This document shows positions 44,634 to 56,000 of a stretch of DNA of 64,000 nucleotides, in pieces (the stretch's first letter is position 1; every line of letters begins with the position of its first letter). The translations under genes were made by a program, and so were the position numbers. A model generated the notes under the pieces. It made no database searches. It was given only the letters and a program-made list of their open reading frames with translations, and was not told the DNA's origin. The DNA is taken from assembly GCA_930367215.1 (NCBI GenBank), contig OV884060.1, forward strand, positions 10,124,001 through 10,188,000. Reading direction: 5' to 3'. Source of the DNA: Pollenia angustigena. Its lineage: Eukaryota > Arthropoda > Insecta > Diptera > Polleniidae.

Positions 44634-46100
44634 ATTTGCGCAAAATTTACTATACGAATAGCAAATTTGCGCAAAATTTACTATAGGAATAGCATATTTG
44701 TGCATAATATACTAAAAAAATAGCAAATTTGTGCATAATTTAATATAAGAATATCAAATTTGTGCAGAATTTACTATAAGAATAGCATAAGAATAGCAAA
44801 TTTGTGCAAAATTAACTATAAAAATAGCAAATTTGTGTAAAATGAAACGCAAACTTGTGCAGAATTTACTATAAGAATAGCAAATTAGTGCAAAATTTAC
44901 TATAAGAATAGCAAATTTGTGTAAAATTTACTATATGAAACGCAAATTTTGGCAGAATTTACTAAAAGAATAGCAAATTTGTGCAAAATTTACTATAAGA
45001 ATAGCTAATTTGTGCAAAATTTACTATAGGAATATCAAATTTGTGTAAAATTAACTATATGAAACGCAAATTGGTACAGAATTTACTATAAGAATAGCAA
45101 ATTTGTGCAAAATTTACTATAAGCATAGCAAATTTGTGCAGAATTTACTAAAAGAATAGCAAATTTGTGCAGAATTTACTAAAAGAATAGCAAATTCGTG
45201 CAAAATTTACTATAAGAATAGCAAATTTATGCAAAATTTACTATATGAATAGCAAATTTGTGTAAAATTTATTATATGAAATGCAAATTTGGGCAGAATT
45301 TACTATAAGAATAGCAAATTTGTGTAAAATTTACTATATGAAATGCAAATTTGTACAGAATTTACTATAAGAATAGCAAATTTGTGCAAAATTTACTATA
45401 AGAATAGCAAATTTGTGCAAAATTTACTATAAGAATAGCAAATTTGTGGAAAATTTACTATAAGAATATCAAATTTGTGTAAAATTTACTATAAGAATAG
45501 CAAATTTGTGCAGAATTTACTATAAGAATAGCAAATTTGTGCAGAATTTACTATAAGAATAGCAAATTTGTGCAGAATTTACTATAAGAAAAGCAAATTT
45601 GTGCAAAATTTACTATATGAAATGCAAATTTGTTCAGAATTTACTATAAAAATAGCAAATTTGTGCAAAATTTACTATATAAATAGCAAATTTGTGCAAA
45701 ATTTACTATAAGAATAGCAAATTTGTGCAAAATTTACTATAAGAATAGCAAATTTGTGCAAAATTTACTATAAGAATAGCAAATTTGTGCAGAATTTACT
45801 ATAAAAATAGCAAATTTATGGAAAATTTACTATAAGAATAGCAAATTTGTGCAAAATTTACTATAAGAAAAGCAAATTTGTGCAAAATTTACTATAAGAA
45901 TAGCAAATTTGTGCAAAATTTACTATAAGAATAGCAAATTTGTGCAGAATTTACTATAAGAATAGCAAATTTGTGCAGAATTTACTATAAAAATAGCAAA
46001 TTTATGGAAAATTTACTATAAGAATAGCAAATTTGTGCAAAATTTACTATAAGAAAAGCAAATTTGTGCAAAATTAACTATAAGAATAGCAAATTTGCGC
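44634..46100 (+). repeat. 31-bp satellite array, about 47 units
   Basis: The unit is GCAAATTTGTGCAAAATTTA followed by CTATAAGAATA (31 bp), tandemly repeated without spacers for about 1.47 kb. Variants include TATGAAAYGCAAA, GTGCAGAAT and TTTATGGAAAA. The combination of ATAAAAATAG and TTTATGGAAAA units recurs exactly 186 bp apart (45801 and 45987), a six-unit higher-order repeat. A decayed unit may remain near 46230-46285. Outermost units carry TTTGCGC where inner ones have TTTGTGC. Confidence 0.97.
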
Positions 46101-48690
46101 GAAATAGCAATTAGCAAAAATCTGAAAAATTTCTTTTAAAAATTATTTTCTTGAGAAAATATTCAAAAAATTTTTATAAATAAAATGTTTTTTACAGAAC
46201 GTTTTTTTTTATAGTTTTCTTTAATTGCATATTTACAGCGAAATTTTCTATAAGCAGCAAAATTAGTTTTATGCAAAATTTAATCCTTATAAAAGTGAAA
46301 AGCATACTCTACATTTTGTATCCCTTTGAACAATAAAAAAAACTATTTATTTACCTTGCGATGGGAAAATAATACAGCGACTAAGCATTAAAAGTACTTA
46401 AAAACCAAAAGCATTCATTTGAAATATTTCTCATCTCAAAATCACCAGGATAACTTACAATTAAACTTTTGCTACTATAATCCTTATCATTTTACAAAAA
46501 AACATATTCACAGACACACAAAAACATGTACAGAAAGAAGTAAAAGAAAAAGAAAGCCAAAAAATAAGAACAAAAACTAAAAACAAGTTAGGAAAAAATC
46601 CTTATAAACCGTATGTAAATAATTGCAAATGTCCTTTACATTTAAGGTTTTTTTTTGTTTTTTGCCTTGTAAACCCCTTTTGTATTGGCGGTGGTGGAGT
46701 TTTATACACTCGGAGTTTCTTTTGGGGAAAGGGGATTCATAAAAACAGTTAATGTTTCTTTTTTAAAGTTTTTTTTTTTTTTTGATATTTTTGTTCTTCG
46801 AGAGGATACTTTTCTTGTTTTTTGTTGAATCCTGCAAAAAAGCCATAAGGCATTTATTCATTTACTAGCTGCTATACAGAATGACAACTGAGACTTTTCC
46901 AAAAAAATATAAAAATCAGAAAGACATACAGGGAGAGAAACATGCAAATAATGGAAGGATGCGGTCTTTGAAAAGTCAAATTGCATAAAACACCCAGAAC
47001 CAAATAAGCCAAGCATAGGAGCTGAGCCAGAGCAACAGTAAAAATGAATGAAAAGCCAAGCATTAGAAAACCAAAAATGTCCGCTGACTGCCTGAATGCC
47101 ATGCCATGCCTGCCTATGTGTAGTTACAATCGAAGGATCGCCACAATGACAATCACACAGAAAGGCATAAATATGTATTCGAATGAACATTTGTGAAATG
47201 TCGGCTCATTTTGCAAGCACAGCCTCTCTGTGTGAATATCAGTGTGTGTGTGTGTGTGTTTGTCTGTGTGTTTAGGAGTAGGTTTCCCTTTTTTAGGGTT
47301 TTGTGCGAGTGTGTTTTTTGCTTAAAAGCAATTTGAATTTTTGTTCCATTCAGTGATTACCTCTGTTAGACACACCAATTCCTTCCTTTTTTTTCTTTTT
47401 TTGTTATTATTCGTATAATTTACAATAAAATCAGGCAAAATCTTGATTTTTTTGTCTCTAAGTGTCCTTTTGCATTGTAATCCTTGTGTAGACAAAGTCA
47501 AATGGACTTTTATTTTTTTTATTCCTCTTAAATATTTGCTATAATTATACCGGAGCAAGGATAATTAAAAAAGTTATTGTGACCACCATTTATTGTTTTT
47601 GTTGTTGTTCTTAATAATGCGGCTGCTGTTTTATTTTTTTTGTGCTTTTTACTTTTTGTCTGTTATGCAAGAATGAAAATAATTGAGCATTTTGAATAGA
47701 GAGGCATGATAATCAGCGACAATACTAAATAGGAATTCAAGTGTAAAACACAAAACACAAAAAAGAAAAAAAAAAAAATTATTTAAAATTCTTTTAAGTT
47801 TGATAGCAAAAAACTTTTATTTGCACATCGAAAGTTTACAGACAATGCTTTAGCGGCTAAGATCGTTAAATGTTTAAAAAAAAAAATAAAAGAGTTGGGG
47901 TTTTAGAGAATAGAAGGAGAATCTGGTTAAATTAAATCTTATTTAGTTTATCTTAAGCAAGATTTTATGCACTAGATATAGGGTGTATAACCTAAAAATT
48001 CTGGACTTACAACAGATGACGTATCTTTAACAAATGGTTTGTGTCTTCAATAACTTAAAAAGTAAGAACTTTTACGAAAAATATCTGTGATTTATTATTA
48101 ATACGATATCCGTATGACGTGCTAAATTCCCAATTTTTCATATTTAATAAATACACTGAAATTTATTGTTGAGGGAAAGCTAGCTTCTATGCGCATTTGA
48201 CTGGTTGCTAAGGCCAGCTCATCCGGAAACCTTTTCCAAAGATTTTAGAAAAGCCAAAAATATTAAACAAATAAAACCCTAAAGCGTATAAGAATTATAA
48301 ACACTCTCAAGTCTTACTTGTAACAATAGCAAAGGTTAAACAAAACACCAATAATAAACAGTGAGTTTATCTTTTCTTACATCCCCCTACAATTGGTTGG
48401 GTTCTTTCCGACTCGAATTGTAGTTGTAAGTGGGTTAAAAGAAAAAACAAAATTAAAAAACAAACTGCTTCATTCTGTTGCCTTCGTACGAAAGCAACAA
48501 AAAAAACCAATTTGCCAATTAAGTTTTATGCACGGGCACATGCAATTATATTATCAAAGTTATTTTCGGGAATACAAAGTTTATTTTTACTTAGTTATTG
48601 AACGAAATAGTGTAAGCAACGAAATTTTCTTTTGTTTCGATATGATCTTCCCACGGGAGCTTTGTTTGTTTTATTCTACATAGTCCATCG
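46101..48690. other. AT-rich DNA with (TG)n, no gene found
   Basis: A GTGTGTGTGTGTGTGTG run lies near 47243. The - strand frame 46858-47190 (110 codons) sits in slightly GC-richer DNA but has no recognisable domain or splice context. Frames at 47322 and 48393 are also unsupported. Confidence 0.45.
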
Positions 48691-48714
48691 GAGTTTTATT
48701 GGAATGAACTCTTT

Positions 48715-48950
48715 GTTGGAGCGATTTCCTCCATGGTAGCAATATGTTCCAGCCAGTTAGTTTTTTCTCTTAATACTTGGAGATGCGCCTCTTCTTCTTG
48801 CGTAAGTACCTGTGGGTCTGCGCCATATAACAACACAGTCAGTGTAAGCGCTTTTTAGAGAGTATTCGAGAGAGAGCTTTGTTTCAAAACTGCTTGCGTA
48901 GCTCAAAGTAGTATCTGTTAGCAAACATAGTTCTCCGTTGATTTCTAAAC
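48715..48950 (-). pseudogene. LINE reverse-transcriptase relic
   Basis: On the - strand, ANRYYFELRKQF (near 48900-48935) and, after frameshifts, TVLLYGADPQVLTQEEEAHL (near 48780-48840), then QVLREK, line up with the C-terminal end of LINE-type reverse transcriptases. That region has an LYGxExWxLTxxxE block preceded by a YFxLRxxL block. Stops interrupt the frame and no other domain was found nearby. It is a short decayed fragment, and the clade (Jockey/CR1-like) cannot be fixed from this. Confidence 0.65.
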
Positions 48951-50569
48951 TGATGTTGCAAGTCTCACTTCAGCTACAACAAATTTAAAGTCATGCCTTT
49001 TTCTTAAAAAGGCTATAAGTTTAGTATAAGCTTTTTACAAAGTATATTCTTCCAAGACTATAAAATTTCTTAAAAGAAAAACTCATAAATTAAAATTTTA
49101 TTGGAAAACAAAAGCTCCAAATTTTTTTTCTCAAAACCCATTTAGATAAACCATTATCATTTGGTTCACCCTAAAATAGTCCTACTTTAAACCAATAAAA
49201 TCCATTCACTGAATATCTCTTTCATTCAATCACTATTTAAGCAATTATTGACAAACTTTTGTTTTCCCCCTCAAACAAAAAAAAAAAAAAAAAAAAAAAA
49301 AATCGCCATTAATTTTTAGTCCCCTTGTTCAAAAACTTTTGTTGACGGTTTTTTTTTCATTTCGTTTTTTGTTCGGTGGTCGATAAAATTTCCCTTCCAA
49401 TAACACAGATTATTATCTATTATATTGTTGTATTTATTTTTATTTTATAAAATAATAAACAATATTTCTGTTATCTCTCGCCCATAAAGATGGCCATTAA
49501 ATGTACAAAAATTGTACAAACAAATGGAAAACAAAAGGACCTTTAAATGGGTTTAAAAATTTTGTACAAAATATATTTTAAATAAAAATAAATGTGAAAA
49601 GAGAAAATATAAAATAAATGACACAGGCCAGCTCAGCTCTGAAGAGCAAAGCGGTTTGCGTAACAATACAATTATAAGTGAAAAAAATCAAGTAAATCAA
49701 ATTATAATTGTTGCTGATAATGACGCCACAAGAACAATAAAAACACACATTTTTGAAAAAAAAAAAAAATAAATAATAAAATTAAACAAATTTCAACCCA
49801 AACAAAAGCAAAAGGTCTGTTCTTTTTTCGTTTCTGGCAGCAGGAAAGTGAAATAAAAAAGTCATTTTTTGAAACAACAAGCACTTCAAATTGTGTGTGT
49901 GTGAAGCAGGAAAAATATAAAGGAAACAATGAATTTTTTTACAAACACACATACACACACACACATGAAATTATTCTATACTCGCGTACTCTTGTATGTG
50001 ATGGGAAAATGTGAAAAAAACGAGTTGACGCTGAGCAAAGCCTGGTGTTAAGTAAGTGTCTTAAAAAGGCTTAAAACAGGAAATGCGTTGTCTGTGTTGT
50101 GAAACATTTGTTTTTGTTATTGTTACTGCTGATATCCTTGATGTTTTTTTTTAACAGGATATGTTAACATTTGCCAAGAATTTTTTTTTTTTTGATTTTT
50201 TTTTTTTAATATTTATGGATAAAATACATACATAAATGTAAAAAAGTTTTTTAAAATATATATTTATTTGTCGAAGAATTTTTTTTTGGAAAAAACAAAA
50301 GTTTTTTTTTCCAACTTTAAGTGTTTTATCTAGAAAGGATTGTTTGCAAAATATTAAGTTAAATTAAACATTAAAGGATTTTAAGAATTTCGTTTAAATC
50401 TAAAATATAAAAGTCATATAAACTGAGTCGGATTTTTGTCTAGTATAGTTTTAGGGGCCATAAATTTATATCTAAAATGCATATGCGATTACTCGATTTC
50501 GATAAGTCTTTGTAAATATAATGATCAGGGCATATTTTCTAGACTTCTTGCTTGAAAATTAAGTTTTTC
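48951..50569. other. AT-rich DNA with poly-A and (CA)n runs
   Basis: A pure A run of about 31 bases lies near 49270-49302, and an ACACACATACACACACACAC stretch near 49945. No gene signal. The - strand frames at 49702 and 49782 overlap each other and are unsupported. Confidence 0.5.
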
Positions 50570-52040
50570 AAAATCAATTAAAATGGATAATCATTCAGGA
50601 AAGCAAATTTCGATCTACCAAATGTTAAAATACAATTTGGTTTAAGGATTGATGTTTGACTAGTGACGTCAGCAGTCGTCAATGGCTGCGAGTGTAAGAC
50701 GGCAAATCCATCTGAGGAGATCGATTGGTTGCGATCGAAACATGTCATGGTAACCTGCCGGCCAGGGTTCGAGCCCGAGCCACGTCAAGAATGAAAGATT
50801 ATCAATAACAGTTTTAATTAATTTTCATGTTGTAAAATTCCTTTCTTCACAAAAATAATTTAATAAAAATTAAATTTCATGAATTTAAGCCTAATTAAAA
50901 ATATTAAAAATTTGGATTAAAAACCATAAATAGTTCAACAAAAATAACCACAATACTAATTATTGTTAAAGCTAAGGCACGAGCTCTATGTGTACATTTG
51001 TCCTTCAAGTTGTGCTGAAAAAGGTCAACAGAAAAGAGAAAGACAAAGTGAAAAAAACAAAAAATGTACTTGGACTTCAAGAAAAATTCTTGACGAAAGT
51101 ACGAAAAAACAGAAGTAAAGGAAAAAACATGTAAAATCAATTAAAGTGGATAATCATTCAGGAAAGCAAATTTCGATCTACCAAATGTTAAAATACAATT
51201 TGGTTTAAGGATTGATGTTTGACTAGTGACGTCAGCAGTCGTCGATGGCTGCGAGTGTAAGACGGCAAATCCATCTGAGGAGATCGAGTGGTTGCGATCG
51301 AAACATGTCATGGTAACCTGCCGGCCAGGGTTCGAGCCCGAGCCACGTCAAGAATGAAAGATTATCAATAACAATTTTAATTAATTTTCATGTTGTAAAA
51401 TTCCTTTCTTCATAAAAATAATTTAATAAAAATTAAATTTCATGAACTTAAGCCTAATTAAAAATATTAAAAATTTGGATTAAAAACCATAAATAGTTCA
51501 ACAAAATAACCACAATACTAATTATTGTTAAAGCTAAGGCACGAGCTCTATGTGTACATTTGTCCTTCAAGTTGTGCTGAAAAAGGTCAACAGAAAAGAG
51601 AAAGACAAAGTGAAAAAAACAAAAAATGTACTTGGACTTCAAGAAAAATTCTTGACGAAAGTACGAAAAAACAGAAGTAAAGGAAAAAACATGTAAAATC
51701 AATTAAAGTGGATAATCATTCAGGAAAGCAAATTTCGATCTACCAAATGTTAAAATACAATTTGGTTTAAGGATTGATGTTTGACTAGTGACGTCAGCAG
51801 TCGTCGATGGCTGCGAGTGTAAGACGGCAAATCCATCTGAGGAGATCGAGTGGTTGCGATCGAAACATGTCATGGTAACCTGCCGGCCAGGGTTCGAGCC
51901 CGAGCCACGTCAAGAATGAAAGATTATCAATAACAATTTTAATTAATTTTCATGTTGTAAAATTCCTTTCTTCACAAAAATAATTTAATAAAAATTAAAT
52001 TTCATGAATTTAAGCCTAATTAAAAATATTAAAAATTTGG
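50570..52040 (+). repeat. 562-bp tRNA-like unit, 2.6 tandem copies
   Basis: Units start at 50570, 51133 and 51695 (spacing 563 and 562), the third ending after 346 bp. They are almost identical. Each unit runs from TGGATAATCATTCAGGAAAG through GTCAGCAGTCGTCGATGG, the D-arm-like GATCGAGTGGTTGCGATC, the B-box-like GGTTCGAGCCC and TTATCAATAACAATTTTAAT to CACGAGCTCTATGTGTAC. Single or partial diverged copies lie at 12678/14874, 21140 and 57283. The near-identical - strand frames 50904-51140 and 51454-51702 exist only because the unit is duplicated and are not evidence of a gene. Confidence 0.92.
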
Positions 52041-52737
52041 GTTTTTTTTGATTTTATTTTTGTTTGATGAAAATTTATATTTTGTTGGGCATATGCGTCT
52101 TAAGAAGCCTCTTAATATTAGCGTTGTTCTTTTAGCTGCCAATACCTCGTAAGTTTTTAAGGCTGAATTTTTATTATGAATCTTTTTCTTAGGGAAAGAG
52201 GCTAAATGTAACGAAATGGCGCACAGAGAAATTTTGGTGGCAAAGAAGCAATTTTATGACTTTAACTTTTAATATAACCAATGATGCAGTTCTATAGAAA
52301 ACACTTTAACTCAGTTTTTGATTGGGTTTTACTCAAGCACAACTGCCTCTAATCGTAATAAGTGGCTCTGTAGGAAATTGGTAAATTAGCAAAGTAAACT
52401 AAATAATTTTTAATTTAATATTAAGCAAAATTTCAGTTTCAGACTAAAACCATTTTTGCCAAACTTCAAAGAATTGGTATAAGTAAAAAGCCAAATTTTG
52501 TGCTAGAAGAAATGTAGTGAAGTAAATCTTATATTTTACAACAGAAACTCATAAGCAGTAGCTTATGTAAAATATGTTCACTGCATTAAGTTTTAGTTGA
52601 AATACAGCACCTTGATTTAAATTAAAAAAAATTATTATGATTGTAAAGTATGTCAAAAATTAAGCGTTTCTAAGTTTCCCTGTAAAATAAAGAAGTTAGT
52701 TCCGGTTACCTCCGTCTTCTTACTCGACCCGAATGAA
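52041..52737. other. AT-rich DNA, nothing recognised
   Basis: No open frame, inverted repeat or known repeat family was found here. Confidence 0.5.
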
Positions 52738-52800
52738 AAACAAGTAAGAGTGCTATATTCGGCTGTGCCGAATCTTATATACCCTTCACCATTGTGCGAG
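52738..52800. repeat. Left-end motif of the TATACCC dispersed repeat
   Basis: AAACAAGTAAGAGTGCTATAT, then TCGGCTGTGCCGAATC and TTATATACCCTTCACCATTG. The same left end occurs at 55903 and, diverged, at 8271. Confidence 0.65.
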
Positions 52801-52977
52801 CAGAATTCAGAGCAACTAGACATAAACTAAATAATTTTTACATATGCATACATATTTACAATACTTAAAACTTCATTATTAATTAAATTTAAAAAGCGAA
52901 AACTCGTAAATATTTTTTTAAAATCGTTTTTAAAACATAAAAAAAATAAAATGATAAAAAAAAAAAATTTTCTTTTT

Positions 52978-53055
52978 AAAAAACCAAGATTCGAACCAGG
53001 GAACTCACAGTTGCTAGCTTAACACACCCCCTAGACAGCTGAACCATGAAGGAAC
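52978..53055 (-). repeat. tRNA-like sequence followed by a T run
   Basis: On the - strand, TGGTTCAGCTGTCTAGGGGG resembles an A box/D arm. GTGAGTTCCCTGGTTCGAATC then contains a B box, GGTTCGAATCT, and is followed by TTTTTT, a Pol III terminator. There is no acceptor stem pairing, so this is a tRNA pseudogene or a SINE head and not a functional tRNA. Confidence 0.5.
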
Positions 53056-53424
53056 ATTATTTAAATATCATTAACATGAAAAATGGCCCGTTTACTGTTC
53101 TTTTAATTACTTTTGATGTTTTTGTTCACCGCAATAGCAAAGTTGTAAACCATAACACTAAAATTACAAATCAACTTATTTGAGTTGTGAACCGAAATAG
53201 GGAAATATATTCACCAAAACAGTTTGTGCCATGTATGTATGTATGTGTGTTTGTTTGTTTGTTTTCTTTTATCTTTTTTGGCGAGTTTTTAAGTAGCAAA
53301 AACACACAAAAATTCCTAGTTTCTATTTGTTAAAATTATTTCGTTAAATAGATTAAATAATAAAGAATAGTGATAACGAAAATCATATTGGGCATTATGC
53401 TAGTATATGTAAACAATTCAAAGA

Positions 53425-53448
53425 GGGGGTGGGGGGCGGGAAAGAGGG
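53425..53448 (+). other. G-quadruplex motif
   Basis: Four G runs (5, 6, 3 and 3 G) separated by T, C and AAAGA fit the standard quadruplex pattern. It is conspicuous in such AT-rich DNA. Confidence 0.75.
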
Positions 53449-53487
53449 ACATCACCTGGTTAAATCAAGTTTTCTCCTCATAAGGAC

Positions 53488-53592
53488 CCATAATATATAT
53501 ACTTTATAGGATCTTAGATCAATATTGTAGAAATTACAAACGGAATCACAAATTTTTATATACCCTTTTCCACCTGAGGTGAAGGGTATTCT
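53488..53592 (+). repeat. TATACCC dispersed repeat, 3' end
   Basis: ATAATATATATACTTTATAGG, ATTACAAACGGAATCACAAA and the imperfect hairpin TATACCCTTTTCCACC/GGTGAAGGGTAT match the 3' end at 26330-26430. With the left end at 52738 it may delimit one element of about 0.85 kb. Confidence 0.65.
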
Positions 53593-53830
53593 TTGCCTAT
53601 ACCCAAAAATATCCACTGACTTTCACCGACCGCTGAACAAACTTATAAATTTTCTAGAAAAAAAATCATGAACATTGCAGTGTAGGTTTGTGATAAAATC
53701 TGTTGCATATATCTAGGAGTAAACCTTTTTTATGATATTGCAGTTTGTAAATAATTGGTGGCCACAAATGTAAAGAGTTACATAACGAAATAACAAAAAC
53801 AGAACCATTAAGCAATTCACAAAGTTTTCT

Positions 53831-54103
53831 ATTGCATTACAGCTGTCCGGACATCACCTAAGAAACCTAATTGCGGTTATAACTGGCCACTGGCCCATTG
53901 GGTGGCACGCGCAGAGGCTGGGGTTCTGTTATAAAGACTTATGTAGAAGTTGCGGCGACGAGGAGGAGGAACAGTCAACGGAACATCTCTGTAATTGTTG
54001 GGTATTCGAAGATTTAAGACTTGAAATGTTTGGTCGAAGAGCACTTGGGGACAAAACTTGTCTCTCTGATATTGATTTGAACGGGGTCCACTCCTACATA
54101 ACG
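53831..54103 (+). pseudogene. LINE RNase H fragment with 17-bp target duplication
   Basis: The + strand frame reads GHHLRNLIAVITGHWPIGWH, followed by a CRSCGDEEEEQSTEHL block and CNC. This is the typical end of the RNase H region of I/Jockey-related non-LTR retrotransposons (TGH...G.HA.RLG...C..C..E.E..EH...C.C). The 273-bp insert is flanked exactly by AATTCACAAAGTTTTCT (53814-53830 and 54104-54120). It has neither a 3' UTR nor a poly-A tail, which is unusual for target-primed insertion. The frame is open across the insert, but it lacks any start. The - strand frame 53877-54110 is its shadow. Confidence 0.85.
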
Positions 54104-54733
54104 AATTCACAAAGTTTTCTTTTGTTTCATGTTGGTTCTATTTGCTATATTTTTATAAATGTCACATTTATTATTTAAAGCATAAAACATGGCCCAATTA
54201 GTAGGTCTGCGCACAACTACAACAATGCAACAATAGAAAAAACAACATGCGTTTTGTTTGTGTATACAAATGTTTAAAATGTCAAAAAGTTCTCAGCTGT
54301 CAAGAAATACATATGTGTTTTGTATTTTTCATCGAAATTTTCTTAAAATATGTTTATTTTAAAAAAAAGTGCTAGAAAACAAGGACCATTGAAAAGGCCT
54401 GCGCAAGAAGCCTGATGATCATTGTTTTCGTTCTTTTGAACTTTCAAAAGTTGTTTACATACACGTTTTTTCCTTTTGCTTTGTATATGTGGTAGTAAGT
54501 TTTTGACAGCTTGAAAGAAAAAGTTTTTTGTTTTTGCACAAGTAAGCAGACCTGATAGATGTGCCTTGCTAGAAAATATGTTTATTTTGAAAAAAGTGCT
54601 AGAAAATATGTTTGTTTTGAAAAAAAAGTGCTAGAACTAATTGGGGTATAGAATCAATATAAATTAAATGCATTTTTACATTTTGCAACATACAACCAGT
54701 ATTTGCTGTTTGGGTTTTAAAATTTTATAAAAT

Positions 54734-55100
54734 ATAAATAAAAAACTAAAAGGCGGACAGAATGGCGAAGATTTATTATTTCCTCCTCCGTTGTGATTCA
54801 GTAGCGCCAATGTATTTATCATTTGATGCCGAAAGTGCCATGACCAATTTCTCTTCTGTTATTTAATTAAAAATGTTGATACTGATGTTGTTTTGTTGCA
54901 AGTAAACAGTCTTTAATGATCAGTTACAATTCTTATCCCCAGATTAATTTTTGTTTATTGAATCGTTCATACCAAAAAGAGTTTTTATCATGCTTTGGAC
55001 ATGTCACTTTCGGCATCAAATGATAAATACATTGGCGCTGCTGCATCATTATCCATAATAAATATTATCCATTGTGTCCGCCTTTCAGTGTTTTATTTAT
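54734..55100. mobile_element. MITE with long arms, AAAGGCGGACA
   Basis: The arms are about 100 bp and imperfect. The left arm carries AACTAAAAGGCGGACAGAAT and GCGCCAATGTATTTATCATT then TGATGCCGAAAGTG, and the right arm the same blocks in reverse order and orientation (CACTTTCGGCATCAAATGAT to TGTCCGCCTTTCAGT). The unpaired centre is about 130 bp. Confidence 0.85.
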
Positions 55101-55166
55101 TTCTTACTTCTTCTTATTATTATACATAATTATTTAACATTTTTGTTCACATTTTTATCACAATTA

Positions 55167-55619
55167 TGGAATTTAATTTCTAATTTTTTGAAATAAAAAA
55201 TCATATTAAAAAAGTAAAAAATTTTTAAAAAACCACAATGACGTTAAAAAATGTAAACAACTTTACATTTTGCCCATTTATGCCTATCACTCAATTTACA
55301 TGATGAGTTTTATGACGTCCAATTTTGGACGTCACTTTTTTGTTTGGTAGCAAGCGGTGTAGAGAAGAAAGAGGGGTAGAAAAATAGACACGATTTCTGT
55401 TTTCTTTTCCTCTTTCTTCTCTACACCGCTTGCTACCAAACAAAAAATGACGTCTAAAATTGGACGTCATAAAATTCATCATGTAAATTGAGTGATAGGC
55501 ATAAATGGGCAAAATGTCTAAAGTTGTTTACATTTTTTAAAGTCATTGTGGTTTTTGAAAAATTTTTTACTTTTTTAATATGATTTTTTATTTCAAAAAA
55601 TTAGAAAATAAATTCCAAG
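55167..55619. mobile_element. Long-hairpin element, arms about 210 bp
   Basis: The left arm (55167-55378) and right arm (about 55410-55619) are near-perfect reverse complements around a spacer of about 30 bp. Shared blocks include GCCCATTTATGCCTATCACT, ACATGATGAGTTTTATGACG, CCAATTTTGGACGTCA and GGTAGCAAGCGGTGTAGAGA. A transcript across it would form a long double-stranded RNA. The - strand frame 55291-55512 is a by-product. Confidence 0.9.
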
Positions 55620-55902
55620 TTCTGTAAAAAATCAGCAGGCGTTTCGAGCAGACCTTCTTATTGGGCCATGGCATAAAACATACAACCAGAGTTGCCAAAA
55701 CTTAATAAAGAGAAAATGCTAGATTTTTGCGAAAAAAATTATAAAATTTCAAAAAAAATTGCTTAAAAAATGCAAAAAAGTTATATTAAAATACAAAGAG
55801 AAGCGACTTAATTTGACAGAACAAAATGTTTAGCATGTGATGAAATTAAATGAATTAGTATTTTATTGTCTTTTACAATTAATTGTGAAATAAAATACAA
55901 AA

Positions 55903-56000
55903 GAAGTAAGAGTGCTTTATTCGACCGTGCCGAAACTTTAATACTTTAGTGCGAATAGCTTTATATGGGATCTAATAAATTCTGTGGTTTTCATGGGCAA
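55903..56000. repeat. TATACCC dispersed repeat, left end
   Basis: AGTAAGAGTGCTTTATTCGACCGTGCCGAA matches the left end at 52741 (quoted pieces: AGTAAGAGTGCTTTATTCGA, CCGTGCCGAA). The corresponding right end may be at 58091-58130, with other elements nested between. Confidence 0.55.

Larger units (their letters stand above)
54188..55670. mobile_element. hAT-like element with 8-bp duplication GCATAAAA, host of two MITEs
   Basis: CATGGCCCAATTAGTAGGTC at the left end is mirrored by GACCTTCTTATTGGGCCATG at the right end. GCATAAAA stands on both sides (54180-54187, 55671-55678), fitting hAT. Direct copies of TATTTTGAAAAAAGTGCTAG lie near 54355, 54590 and 54620. Much of the body is made of two later inverted-repeat elements. 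Confidence 0.75.

Noticed and set aside
44634..46100. Regular short repeats resembling a CRISPR array
   Set aside because: The 31-bp units are directly adjacent with no unique spacers, there are no cas genes, and the context is an insect genome. It is a satellite.
46858..47190. 110-codon - strand frame
   Set aside because: It has no domain, no hydrophobic or cysteine pattern of a known family, no splice context and an overlapping second frame. Length is within chance for a GC-richer patch.
50904..51702. Two near-identical - strand frames suggesting a conserved protein
   Set aside because: They are copies of the same position in the 562-bp tandem unit. Identity comes from recent duplication and not from selection, and diverged copies elsewhere do not keep the frame.
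52978..53055. Functional tRNA gene on the - strand
   Set aside because: The B box and T run are good, but no acceptor stem can be formed and the D arm is poor.
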